A stretch of DNA of 64,000 bases from Petrimonas sp. (GTDB taxonomy: Bacteria; Bacteroidota; Bacteroidia; Bacteroidales; Dysgonomonadaceae). Positions 18,390 through 26,843 of the stretch are shown piece by piece. The notes below the pieces were generated by a model, which made no database searches, had not been told where the DNA came from, and worked only from the letters and a program-made list of their open reading frames with translations. How positions within the stretch are numbered: the stretch's first letter is position 1; each line of letters begins with the position of its first letter. Location: positions 62,001 through 126,000 of the forward strand of contig DUNG01000020.1 in NCBI GenBank assembly GCA_012839475.1, in the 5' to 3' direction. The position numbers were made by a program, and so were the translations under genes.

Positions 18390-19940
18390 CTACTTATTCG
18401 TTTTCATGGTAATAATGATTACCCCGTTTTTTCCTTTTTCGCCGTACAGTTCTATAGCCGTTTTGCTTTTTAAGACTGAAATGGATTCGATATTATCAGG
18501 GTCGACATCATTTAGCGACTCTACCTCCTTCCCATCTACAAAAAATAACGGTTCTCCTTTCGACGTATCAGTATCACGTACTACAATTTTGACTCCCAGT
18601 TCATTGTCTTTATCTTTTTTAAAATCTTCCATTTTTCCCGAACCGACAACCAACACTTCTTCGGGCTGCAAGGCTATCACCAAATTATTTTCGGCTTTTT
18701 CCACCTTATGTTCAAATAGTTCATAACCCACCATCTTGAATTGCAGCACATCATCTTTATCGGCATTTAGGGCGAATTTCCCTTCGGTATCCGTAACGGT
18801 GCCGGCTGTTGAACCTTTTATAACCACGGCCACACCAGGTAAAAAGCCATCTTTGCCTTTTACGAAACCGGAAACGGTTAGTTTTTCTTCAAATGAGATT
18901 ACAATGTTTAGACTATCCTTCGGCAATATTCGTACATTTTCCAGCTCCAAAGGATTCTTTGTTAAATCTATCAAGGCCTCGGCAATAATTACCGAATCCC
19001 CTGTTTGAGTAGTGATTTTTTCATTTTCGGAAGAGTTTTCAACTCCCTTTTCCACTGCTTTCGCGTTCAGCTTGGGAACCGAAAGTGCCACCATAGCCAA
19101 GAACAACATGGGAAACGCCACGCTGTAACCCCATCTCATTCGTTTGTCTGTTTTGCTTTTCGTCATCATTTGAATTCGTTTGTGCAAATCGCGTTGACGA
19201 AAATTATTTGCTAGGCTAAACTTGTGCTCGCCCACGCTTTTGCGGATTAATAAAAGCTGATATTGTTTTGCATCGATGCCATTTTGAATAACTGTATCAT
19301 CGACTTGATACTCGTGAACCGATTGCATTTCACGCCGCAGCAACCACGAGAAGGGATTGAACCAGAAAAGGCAAGTGAACAGATCGAAGAAGATCATATC
19401 CAAAGAGTGCAACAGACGAATATGCGCCCGTTCGTGATTGATGATCGCCCGATTATCTACATTCATATCATTGCGTGACAATACAATACGGTTGAACCAA
19501 CTAAATGGGGATACATCTTGTTCGGTTACGTACAAAACCGAATTGTCCGCCAAGGTCTGTTTTTCCGATTTTCGGATAATTTGCCTAAGTTGAGCTAACC
19601 CGATAAGGTAACGGGTAACCACGAATGCGAAACCGACAACAAACAGTACGAACAGTATCTGTTGCCAAGGGATTTGCATTTGCAGTTCCACGTTGTACGC
19701 TACAACAGGTATCTCCGAAAAATCCGTCGTTAAATTTTCTGCCATTACCGGCACCTGTTTTTTTTCGGGCAAAAAGGAAAACCTAAAGAGCGGAAGCATG
19801 CACACGGCTATTGAGAGTAGAACAAGCATGATCCTGTTCATCCGATGAAACGTGTTTTTCCCGAAAAACAGTTTGTAAAAGCTGTAAAACAGCGCCATTA
19901 CAACAGATGCACGGAGAAGGTAAAAAAGAAATGGTTCCAT
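18390..19940 (-). CDS. M56 (BlaR1-type) membrane peptidase sensor with SusC-like C-terminal domains
   Basis: This is an integral membrane protein with an M56 metalloprotease domain of the BlaR1/MecR1 type. The zinc motif is H169-E-R-A-H173 in NHERAHIRLL, with the following helix MQSVHEYQVDD. There are about four transmembrane segments (near residues 5-25, 35-52, 95-115 and 270-290). Unlike BlaR1 it has no penicillin-binding sensor. Residues about 345-430 are instead a CarboxypepD_reg-like beta-sandwich (VSGFVKGKDGFLPGVAVVIKG), and the C-terminus is a TonB-plug-like segment (PLFFVDGKEVESLND, YGEKGKNGVIIITMK). It lies 45 bases downstream of the BlaI gene, as the anti-repressor partner normally does. 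What signal it reads is unknown. Confidence 0.88.
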   Translation of the reverse strand: MEPFLFYLLRASVVMALFYSFYKLFFGKNTFHRMNRIMLVLLSIAVCMLPLFRFSFLPEKKQVPVMAENLTTDFSEIPVVAYNVELQMQIPWQQILFVLFVVGFAFVVTRYLIGLAQLRQIIRKSEKQTLADNSVLYVTEQDVSPFSWFNRIVLSRNDMNVDNRAIINHERAHIRLLHSLDMIFFDLFTCLFWFNPFSWLLRREMQSVHEYQVDDTVIQNGIDAKQYQLLLIRKSVGEHKFSLANNFRQRDLHKRIQMMTKSKTDKRMRWGYSVAFPMLFLAMVALSVPKLNAKAVEKGVENSSENEKITTQTGDSVIIAEALIDLTKNPLELENVRILPKDSLNIVISFEEKLTVSGFVKGKDGFLPGVAVVIKGSTAGTVTDTEGKFALNADKDDVLQFKMVGYELFEHKVEKAENNLVIALQPEEVLVVGSGKMEDFKKDKDNELGVKIVVRDTDTSKGEPLFFVDGKEVESLNDVDPDNIESISVLKSKTAIELYGEKGKNGVIIITMKTNK

Positions 19941-19985
19941 GTCTATCGCTATGTTTAGTTGTAATAAGTCAATTATTTCATACGA

Positions 19986-20381
19986 TTATTTTATTTGTTT
20001 GTTTCGGTGTATGGAACCTTTATCGTGGAGTTTCTCCACTTCGTCTAATAACTGGCGTATTTCATCCACCGAGATATTTTCCTCTTTGATAAGCGATGAG
20101 ACCACGCACAGATAGGAGTTGTCGAAATATTTTTTCACCACGTTTTTCAACGTTCGGTTCCGGTACTCCTCTTCCGTGATAATGGTAAAGTAGCGATAGG
20201 TGGTTCCCAGCGTTTCGTGCGACAAAAAACCCTTCTCTTCCAATGAACGCACATAGGTGGAAAGCGTGTTAAAATGCGGTTTGGGTTCGGGATACATTTC
20301 TACCAGTTGTTTCACGAACAACGCATCGTGATCCCAAAAATAACGCATGACTTCTTCCTCTTTCGGCGATAAATTTTTCAT
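19986..20381 (-). CDS. BlaI/MecI-family transcriptional repressor
   Basis: This 131-residue winged-helix repressor has the family start NLSPKEEEVMRYFW, the recognition region PHFNTLSTYVRSLEEKGFL and a C-terminal helical dimerisation part. BlaI-type repressors bind palindromes at their own promoter and are inactivated by the protease encoded next door, here the M56 protein. The start at 20381 is supported by the promoter and inverted repeats just upstream. Divergent transcription from the SusC operon, with a 262-base shared region, makes that operon a possible additional target, although this is inference. Confidence 0.92.
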   Translation of the reverse strand: MKNLSPKEEEVMRYFWDHDALFVKQLVEMYPEPKPHFNTLSTYVRSLEEKGFLSHETLGTTYRYFTIITEEEYRNRTLKNVVKKYFDNSYLCVVSSLIKEENISVDEIRQLLDEVEKLHDKGSIHRNKQIK

Positions 20382-20422
20382 GTTGACCCACTGCTTTAAA
20401 TAATCGATATAGTATCACGCCA

Positions 20423-20452
20423 CAAATATAACTAAATCTTTTCGTTTTCAAA
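20423..20452 (-). promoter_or_regulatory. Promoter of the blaI-M56 operon
   Basis: Read on the minus strand, TTTG (20452-20449) and TATATTTG (20430-20423) are 18 bases apart, close to the Bacteroidetes TTTG-N19-TAnnTTTG pattern. The predicted leader is about 35 bases. The inverted repeat at 20451-20467 overlaps the -33 end. Confidence 0.6.
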
Positions 20453-20489
20453 CTAATCTTATTAGTTAAATAAACTATGCCGTTTAGTT
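20451..20489. promoter_or_regulatory. Probable BlaI operator (two inverted repeats)
   Basis: AACTAATCTTATTAGTT (20451-20467) is a perfect 7-bp inverted repeat with a 3-base centre. A second, looser AACTA-N7-TAGTT follows at 20473-20489. Both share the AACTA half site. The first overlaps the -33 box of the blaI promoter, the classical position for autorepression. Confidence 0.55.
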
Positions 20490-20563
20490 AATAATTAGAA
20501 AAACGAAATCGACTTATCTGAAGAAAACATGGTCTAGAAGATACTTTCTTAGGGAAAATTACC

Positions 20564-20571
20564 TATATTTG
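20564..20571 (+). promoter_or_regulatory. Candidate -7 box of the SusC operon
   Basis: TATATTTG matches TAnnTTTG exactly and predicts a leader of about 65 bases before the SusC ATG. No TTTG or TTG element stands 19-21 bases upstream, which would fit a promoter that needs an activator. Confidence 0.4.
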
Positions 20572-20643
20572 TTTTATTATACCGAACACGGGGTCAGCCT
20601 AAGTGACTATAGTTGACTCAGCATTTATTTAAATAGATAAATC

Positions 20644-23600
20644 ATGAAAAAAACAACAGCATTCGTCATGATGTTTATTATTGGAGCATCGTTACTCGCC
20701 CGAGATGCGGTGACACCCCACCCCCAGCCGAAGGAGATCCCCGAAGCCGCTACCGTGCGACATGGCGAGGGGAACATATCAGGTGAGAACGCTACCGGCC
20801 AAGATGAGACGGGAGCAACGACCGGCAAGAGCACAACCGGGCAAGATACCGACAAAAGAAGGATCAGCGGTCTCGTGCTCGACGAAAAGGGGGAAGCGAT
20901 TATCGGGGCCAACCTGATTGAAAAGGGAACCACCAACGGTACCGTTACGGATATAGATGGCCATTTTGCCCTCAACGTGGGCGAAAATGCAGTGCTGCAG
21001 GTCTCCTACATGGGCTACCTGCCACAAGAGGTTTATACCGCCGGTAGAAACACGTTCAATATCGTACTGATGGAGGACTTGAAAGCATTGGACGAAGTGG
21101 TGGTAATTGGTTACGGCAGCGTGAGAAGACGTGACGTGACAACAGCGGTATCCTCTATCTCCACCGATGACCTGGATGAGCGGCCCATAGTTTCTGCCGT
21201 CCAGGCCATTCAGGGGAAGGCGGCGGGGGTGAACGTCTATCAACCCAGCGGTACCCCGGGCGGAGATATGGTCATCCGGGTACGGGGGACCACCTCGTTT
21301 AACGGGAGCAACAGCCCGCTGTACGTCGTCGACGGGATACCGGTGGATAACATGAACTTCCTGTCACCAACCGATATCGCCGATATCCAGATACTAAAGG
21401 ATGCCTCTTCGGCTGCAATCTATGGATCCCGTGCTGCAAACGGTGTCGTACTGGTTACAACCAAGCAGGCCACCGCGGGCGCCAAGGTAACCGCGCATAT
21501 TCAATACGGGGCAAGCAAAGTGGCTAACCAGATTAAATCGCTCAACGCCGCCCAGTACAAGGAGTTGATCGATGAGATACGCCCTGGTGCTATCCCCGAG
21601 GGGACGACCGATCGTACCGACTGGTTCAACGAGGTGTACGGCACGGGGATCACACAAAACTACCAGCTGCAGGTATCTGATGGCAATGAACGGCTGCGAT
21701 ACTTCGTGTCGGGGGGATACCTGGATGAAAAAGGGGTGCTCAGCGCCGCCTTCTTTCGTAGGTTCAACCTGCGAAGCAACGTGGAGAGCCAGGTGCGTGA
21801 CTGGCTGCGCTTCGGGTTGAACCTCTCCTACTCCGACAACACGCGCAACGGGGTCACCACCGGATTAGGCTCCAACCGGGGCGGCGTGGTGCTGTCCGTG
21901 GTAAACCTTCCCTCTGCAGCCACCATCAAGGACCCGGAGACCGGATTGTACAACCGTCTCTTCTTCGGACAAAATATCACCAACCCGATCGAGTCATTAG
22001 AAAATGGAAAGAACAACAAGAACAACGAGAATCGGCTGATCGCTTCGGTCAACTCAACCATAACCTTCCATCCGGACCTGACGCTGAAAACGTCCTTCAC
22101 CTTAGACCGAAGAAATGGGAAAAATACCGGCTTTACGCCACCGGTTCACGGCGCAGACAGAGACGATTGGGGAGCAGCATGGGATAACCGCAGCACGAAC
22201 CAGTTGTTGATCTTTGATAACGTGCTGACATACAAGACGACCTTCGCTAATCTCCACCACGTGGAGGGCATGGCAGGCACGTCCTGGACCGACTCGCGGT
22301 GGTCTCAGAGCTACATCAACGGTTCACACTATAAAGACGCGAGCATCCAAACGCTAAACGCTGCCAACAAGATAGCGTGGAACAACACCGGTTCCAACGC
22401 CTCAGCCTGGGGCATCATGTCGGGATTCGGACGGATAGCTTATAACTACGATAGTAAATACCTCTTCACGTTTAATATCCGGGCCGACGGCTCCTCGAAG
22501 CTACATCCAGACCACAGATGGGGCTACTTCCCCTCACTTTCCGCCGCGTGGCGCCTCTCATCGGAAAGCTTCATGCAGGACTTCAATTGGCTTGATGACC
22601 TCAAGCTACGCGGGGGATGGGGACAGACGGGAAACCAGTCGGGAGTAGGCGATTACGCGTACCTGCAACGGTATAACATCTCCCGGCAGGCCTGGTTTGA
22701 AGAGGGAAAAACGGACGCCCTACCCCTGATCACGCAAGCCAACCTGCGAACGCCCGACCTCACGTGGGAAACCACATCACAAAGAAACATCGGGATCGAT
22801 GCCACCCTTTTCAAGGATAGGCTGACCATCGCGATGGATGCCTACTACAAATACACCACCGATATGCTGATGTACGTCTCCCTTCCCTCAGGCGCGGCTG
22901 CCGCGAGCAACATCGTGCGAAACGAAGGTGAGATGATAAACAGGGGATTCGAACTGGCAATGAACTCCCGCAACTTCACCGGCGATTTCAGCTGGGACAC
23001 CCAATTCAACATCTCATTCAACCGCAATGAGTTGAAGAAGCTAACGCTGCAACAGATCTACTACGATGGCGAAACCACGGACGCCCTTCACCAAATGCGG
23101 GTGGTGCGCAATGAGCCGGGACGACCCCTTGGCGGGTTCTACGGCTACATCAGTGACGGGGTGGACCCGGAAACCGGGGAGTTGATGTACCGCGACCTGA
23201 ACGAAGATGGCCGAATCTCGTCGTCCGACCGAACCTATATCGGTGACCCCAACCCCGACTTCACGTTCGGTCTCACGAATTACCTGTCGTACAGGGGATT
23301 TAACCTATCGCTATTCCTTCAGGGATCGGTAGGAAACGATATATTCAACGCCTCGAAAGCAGATGTGCAAGGGATGTACGACCTGAAGAACCAATCAGTT
23401 GAAGTGCTGCGCCGCTGGCGTACGCCGGGACAAATCACCGATGTGCCCAAAGCCAACTTCGACCTGCAACCTTCCACCTACTTCATAGAGGATGGTAGCT
23501 ACCTCCGGGTAAAGGATGTAACGCTCTCCTACAACTTTAAGGGGAACCTGCTCGACCGGGCCGGTATATCTCGCTTGCAGCCCTACGTGACGCTGAATAA

Positions 23601-23739
23601 CCTGCTGACCCTCACCAAGTACAAGGGGATGGACCCCGAAGTGAATCAATGGGGCGATAGTGGTGCCGTACAGGGGATTGATTGGGGTACCTACCCGCAC
23701 AGCCGATCGTTTGTAATAGGAGTGAATCTTGAATTTTAA
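20644..23739 (+). CDS. SusC/RagA-family TonB-dependent outer-membrane transporter
   Basis: This 1031-residue outer-membrane transporter imports oligosaccharides with the SusD lid protein encoded 12 bases downstream. In order it has a signal peptide, a CarboxypepD_reg domain (ISGLVLDEKGEAIIGANLIEKG), a TonB box-like LDEVVVIGYG, a plug with the SusC signature (IRVRGTTSFNGSNSPLYVVDGIP, ILKDASSAAIYGSRAANGV) and a barrel ending in aromatic FVIGVNLEF. Odd feature: between the signal peptide and the first domain lies a low-complexity linker of roughly 45 residues rich in T, G, Q and E (ATGQDETGATTGKSTTGQD). It is first in a five-gene operon with GH30 and two lipoproteins. Confidence 0.95.
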   Translation: MKKTTAFVMMFIIGASLLARDAVTPHPQPKEIPEAATVRHGEGNISGENATGQDETGATTGKSTTGQDTDKRRISGLVLDEKGEAIIGANLIEKGTTNGTVTDIDGHFALNVGENAVLQVSYMGYLPQEVYTAGRNTFNIVLMEDLKALDEVVVIGYGSVRRRDVTTAVSSISTDDLDERPIVSAVQAIQGKAAGVNVYQPSGTPGGDMVIRVRGTTSFNGSNSPLYVVDGIPVDNMNFLSPTDIADIQILKDASSAAIYGSRAANGVVLVTTKQATAGAKVTAHIQYGASKVANQIKSLNAAQYKELIDEIRPGAIPEGTTDRTDWFNEVYGTGITQNYQLQVSDGNERLRYFVSGGYLDEKGVLSAAFFRRFNLRSNVESQVRDWLRFGLNLSYSDNTRNGVTTGLGSNRGGVVLSVVNLPSAATIKDPETGLYNRLFFGQNITNPIESLENGKNNKNNENRLIASVNSTITFHPDLTLKTSFTLDRRNGKNTGFTPPVHGADRDDWGAAWDNRSTNQLLIFDNVLTYKTTFANLHHVEGMAGTSWTDSRWSQSYINGSHYKDASIQTLNAANKIAWNNTGSNASAWGIMSGFGRIAYNYDSKYLFTFNIRADGSSKLHPDHRWGYFPSLSAAWRLSSESFMQDFNWLDDLKLRGGWGQTGNQSGVGDYAYLQRYNISRQAWFEEGKTDALPLITQANLRTPDLTWETTSQRNIGIDATLFKDRLTIAMDAYYKYTTDMLMYVSLPSGAAAASNIVRNEGEMINRGFELAMNSRNFTGDFSWDTQFNISFNRNELKKLTLQQIYYDGETTDALHQMRVVRNEPGRPLGGFYGYISDGVDPETGELMYRDLNEDGRISSSDRTYIGDPNPDFTFGLTNYLSYRGFNLSLFLQGSVGNDIFNASKADVQGMYDLKNQSVEVLRRWRTPGQITDVPKANFDLQPSTYFIEDGSYLRVKDVTLSYNFKGNLLDRAGISRLQPYVTLNNLLTLTKYKGMDPEVNQWGDSGAVQGIDWGTYPHSRSFVIGVNLEF

Positions 23740-23751
23740 AACAAAACGACA

Positions 23752-25311
23752 ATGAAAACAAAATATATACTACCCATCTTAATCGCGCTACCGATATGGA
23801 TAGTGACCCTGTTGCCATCCTGCTCGCTGGACTACGATCCACTTGACACCTACTCCGACGTAACGGAAGGGGTAGACGATGAGGGCACCGCCACAGTGGC
23901 ATTCAAAGATAAGGCGGCCGTGACATCGCATCGACAGACGCTGCTAGAACTATTTAAAAACGGCCAGGAACACTGGTACCTCGATATGCTCCTGCTGGCC
24001 GAATCACACGCTGACAACGCGTACGCGGGATCACCCAACAGCGAAACCACGCCATTTGAGGTGAACTCGATCGAAGGGTCAAATACCAATATGAGGCGAG
24101 ACTGGAACGGGCACATGGGAAATATCGCCCAGGCCAACAAGATGATCGTCTTCGTGGATAGCGTGAGTGATCCTACACTAACGGAAGCAGAAAGACGGCA
24201 GTTCAAGGCAGAAGCAAAAATCCTTCGGGCCATGATCTACTTCGATATGGTACGTATCTGGGGAAACGTGCCGCTGGTAACATCCGTAGCCGGTGACATC
24301 ACCTCCGAAACGGTTGAAGAGGTCTACCCGGCCTACTTCCCCCCGCAAACCGATGCGCTTACCATCTACCAGCAGATCGAAGAGGACCTGCTTGAGGGGT
24401 TACAGTACGCACCCGACAACGACCCGCGAAACAAAACACAATTGTCCAAGTCGGTAGCCCATGCCCTGCTCGCCAAGGTGTACGCTGAAAAACCCCTACG
24501 CGACTACGATAAAGTCATCCAGTATGCCGACCAACTGGCGGCCGATGGATTTGGGTTGGTTGATGAGTTTGGCGACCTGTTCGGCGTAACCCTAAGCGAC
24601 CCAAGCGCACCTCCCTCGCAGACCAACAAAGCCATCGATGCGAAAGCACGCAACCTGAAAGAGAGCATTTACGAGGCGCAATTTTTCCCCGGCAATGCGA
24701 GCTGGGTCACCTGGATGTTTGGTCGCCCGCTGGAAGACTGGACCTTCTATTTCACCTGGGCGAAGTGGATCACGCCCTCGCGCGATCTGATCAGGACGTT
24801 CACAAGCGAGCCAGGAGATAAACGGTACGAGGAGAGCGTTGTCTTCTATGAGTGCGACTGGAGTATCTATTACCCGGCCAACCACTACGCGTTCATGTAC
24901 AAAACACGGAGTGCTTACAACAGCATCATCAAACTGCGTTATGCCGATATCTTGTTGTTGAAAGCGGAGGCACTAATTGGAAAAGGTGATTTGAATGGGG
25001 CGGCCCAGATAATCAACCAAACACGCCGCCGAGCCGGGCTACACGACCTGCCAGCATCAGCCAAGACGAGCAAGGAATCTATCACGAACGCCTACTTGAA
25101 GGAGCGGCGGCTGGAATTGGCGTTCGAAGGGCAACGGTGGTTCGACCTTGTCCGCCTAGACAAGGTAGAGGAGGTGATGAACACGGTGTTCGATAAAGAT
25201 GAAGGGAGGCCACCGATGGCCATGCCTTACACCAGCTTATCATACGTGTTGCCCATCCCGCAGGATGTGATCGACCAAAACCCGAACCTTGTACAAAATC
25301 CGGGCTATTAA
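23752..25311 (+). CDS. SusD/RagB-family glycan-binding lipoprotein
   Basis: This 519-residue surface lipoprotein (Cys24 in LLPSC) partners with the SusC transporter. Typical SusD features are the N-terminal CSLDYDPLDTYSD, helical TPR-like segments, RYADILLLKAEALIGKGD, and the C-terminal RRLELAFEGQRWFDLVRLDKVEEVM followed by LPIPQDVIDQNPNLVQNPGY. The gene overlaps nothing and starts 12 bases after the SusC stop, so the two are co-transcribed. The ligand is not evident from the sequence. Confidence 0.95.
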   Translation: MKTKYILPILIALPIWIVTLLPSCSLDYDPLDTYSDVTEGVDDEGTATVAFKDKAAVTSHRQTLLELFKNGQEHWYLDMLLLAESHADNAYAGSPNSETTPFEVNSIEGSNTNMRRDWNGHMGNIAQANKMIVFVDSVSDPTLTEAERRQFKAEAKILRAMIYFDMVRIWGNVPLVTSVAGDITSETVEEVYPAYFPPQTDALTIYQQIEEDLLEGLQYAPDNDPRNKTQLSKSVAHALLAKVYAEKPLRDYDKVIQYADQLAADGFGLVDEFGDLFGVTLSDPSAPPSQTNKAIDAKARNLKESIYEAQFFPGNASWVTWMFGRPLEDWTFYFTWAKWITPSRDLIRTFTSEPGDKRYEESVVFYECDWSIYYPANHYAFMYKTRSAYNSIIKLRYADILLLKAEALIGKGDLNGAAQIINQTRRRAGLHDLPASAKTSKESITNAYLKERRLELAFEGQRWFDLVRLDKVEEVMNTVFDKDEGRPPMAMPYTSLSYVLPIPQDVIDQNPNLVQNPGY

Positions 25312-25396
25312 ATCGCTCACGTAAAACAGTACATTATTCACGATAAGCCGATGAGAATTTATAGTGAACAACCTAAAAACAAAAAAAGAAGCAATC

Positions 25397-26821
25397 ATGA
25401 ATATAGCACGCAAAACAGTTATCATAGTGGGGGCAATGACCTTGTTGCTCGTGTCGTGTAAAAACGATGACTACGGCCCACGCAAGGAGTCCGTACCCCT
25501 GATCGAAGCGGCGGCGGTGACGCCATCGAGCTTCACGTTTGGCGACTCCATCACGCTCACGGCCACGGTAAGCGACCCGCTAACCACGCTCACCATGCTG
25601 AGCTACGAGGTGGTCGCGGGCGACCGAACGTTAACATCAGGAGAAATCCCCATCGGGGGAACCGAACAAAAAGTATCACAATCGCTATTCATCCCCCTGT
25701 TAAACAATCAGCCCGACAACGCGGAGATGCATGTAAACCTATTGGCAACCAACACGTTGAAGGGAGAAGCCACACATCAAGTAACCGGGCTAACGGGAAA
25801 GCGGCCGGTGTACGGGCAGCTCTACCTGATCACGGACAAAGGAGGTACTGCCATCCTACGCCCTCAGGCAAGCGGCAGCAATAAGTTCAAAGCCGATGAA
25901 CTCACTTTTGACAGTTCGTTCCGATACCGGATCGCCGAAAGGCTGCATGTAAGTGGTACGATCGATTTCTCTGGTGACGTCTATGGTAACGTGGGAGGCA
26001 GGATCGGGATGATCGACGAGACTGGTGAATCGGCCTTCTCATACGCCGCCTCATCTGACTACACCCAATCATTCCTTTTTGATGTGTACAGCTTCGAGGT
26101 TACACCAACCGGGAGTATGCTGGGAAGTGACGACCTCTCCTTACGCGCTTTCACGGATAAAGATATCGATGGTGAATCGTTCCGAACGCTCAAACGAACC
26201 TTGGAGAAGGGAAAGAGTTACTCGTTGTTCGGTGATTTGGCCGAGCGGATCGTCCTCTTTAACCCGGACTTCTTTGAGCGTACAGCAGCCAATAAAGTCA
26301 CTTTCCTGGGTCAAACCGGGGAATACACCCTTTACTACAACCCGGTGCGAAAAAACCTGTTCGCGGAAGTCGATAATCCTTCGTTCCCCGATTACCTGCT
26401 GGCATGCGGCTGGGGATTGGGATACCCAACCCGCGTGACATCCACCCAAATTAATTCGGTCTACCCCGGGAAAGGGAGAACACATACCCAGTGGGGATTT
26501 GGAAACGTGATGAACTACGTGTTGCTGCGCCAAATTGAAACGGGCGTGTACCAAGGCACCTTCTACACTCCTAACGATCACGACCACTACGCGGGATTCA
26601 AGCCGTTCGAGAACACCGGGTGGGGCAACGAGAAAAAGGCGGGTTACTTCACCTTCACCGGTGAACCAATCATCACGGGGGATAACGACTGGACAATCCC
26701 GAACGGTGAAGGAGACCCGGTTATCGAATCAACCCACTACCGGTTTACCATCAACCTGAACAACATGACGGTGCATATTGAAAAATGGGAGACCCAAAAT
26801 CCGGAGTATAACACTTGGTAA
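25397..26821 (+). CDS. PUL surface lipoprotein, putative glycan-binding (DUF5125/DUF5121-like)
   Basis: This 474-residue lipoprotein (lipobox LLVSC, Cys21) occupies the SusE/SusF position after SusD. The N-terminal part is an Ig-like beta-sandwich (SSFTFGDSITLTATVSDP), followed by two beta-rich domains ending with YRFTINLNNMTVHIEKWE. The arrangement is like Bacteroidetes lipoproteins carrying DUF5016/DUF5125/DUF5121 modules, proposed surface glycan-binding proteins. The ATG at 25397 is preferred over an in-frame GTG at 25364 because it begins the signal peptide. The protein at 28383 is similar in layout and probably a distant paralogue. Ligand binding is inferred from position, not shown. Confidence 0.7.
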   Translation: MNIARKTVIIVGAMTLLLVSCKNDDYGPRKESVPLIEAAAVTPSSFTFGDSITLTATVSDPLTTLTMLSYEVVAGDRTLTSGEIPIGGTEQKVSQSLFIPLLNNQPDNAEMHVNLLATNTLKGEATHQVTGLTGKRPVYGQLYLITDKGGTAILRPQASGSNKFKADELTFDSSFRYRIAERLHVSGTIDFSGDVYGNVGGRIGMIDETGESAFSYAASSDYTQSFLFDVYSFEVTPTGSMLGSDDLSLRAFTDKDIDGESFRTLKRTLEKGKSYSLFGDLAERIVLFNPDFFERTAANKVTFLGQTGEYTLYYNPVRKNLFAEVDNPSFPDYLLACGWGLGYPTRVTSTQINSVYPGKGRTHTQWGFGNVMNYVLLRQIETGVYQGTFYTPNDHDHYAGFKPFENTGWGNEKKAGYFTFTGEPIITGDNDWTIPNGEGDPVIESTHYRFTINLNNMTVHIEKWETQNPEYNTW

Positions 26822-26843
26822 AACAGAAAAATCAACGAATCGT

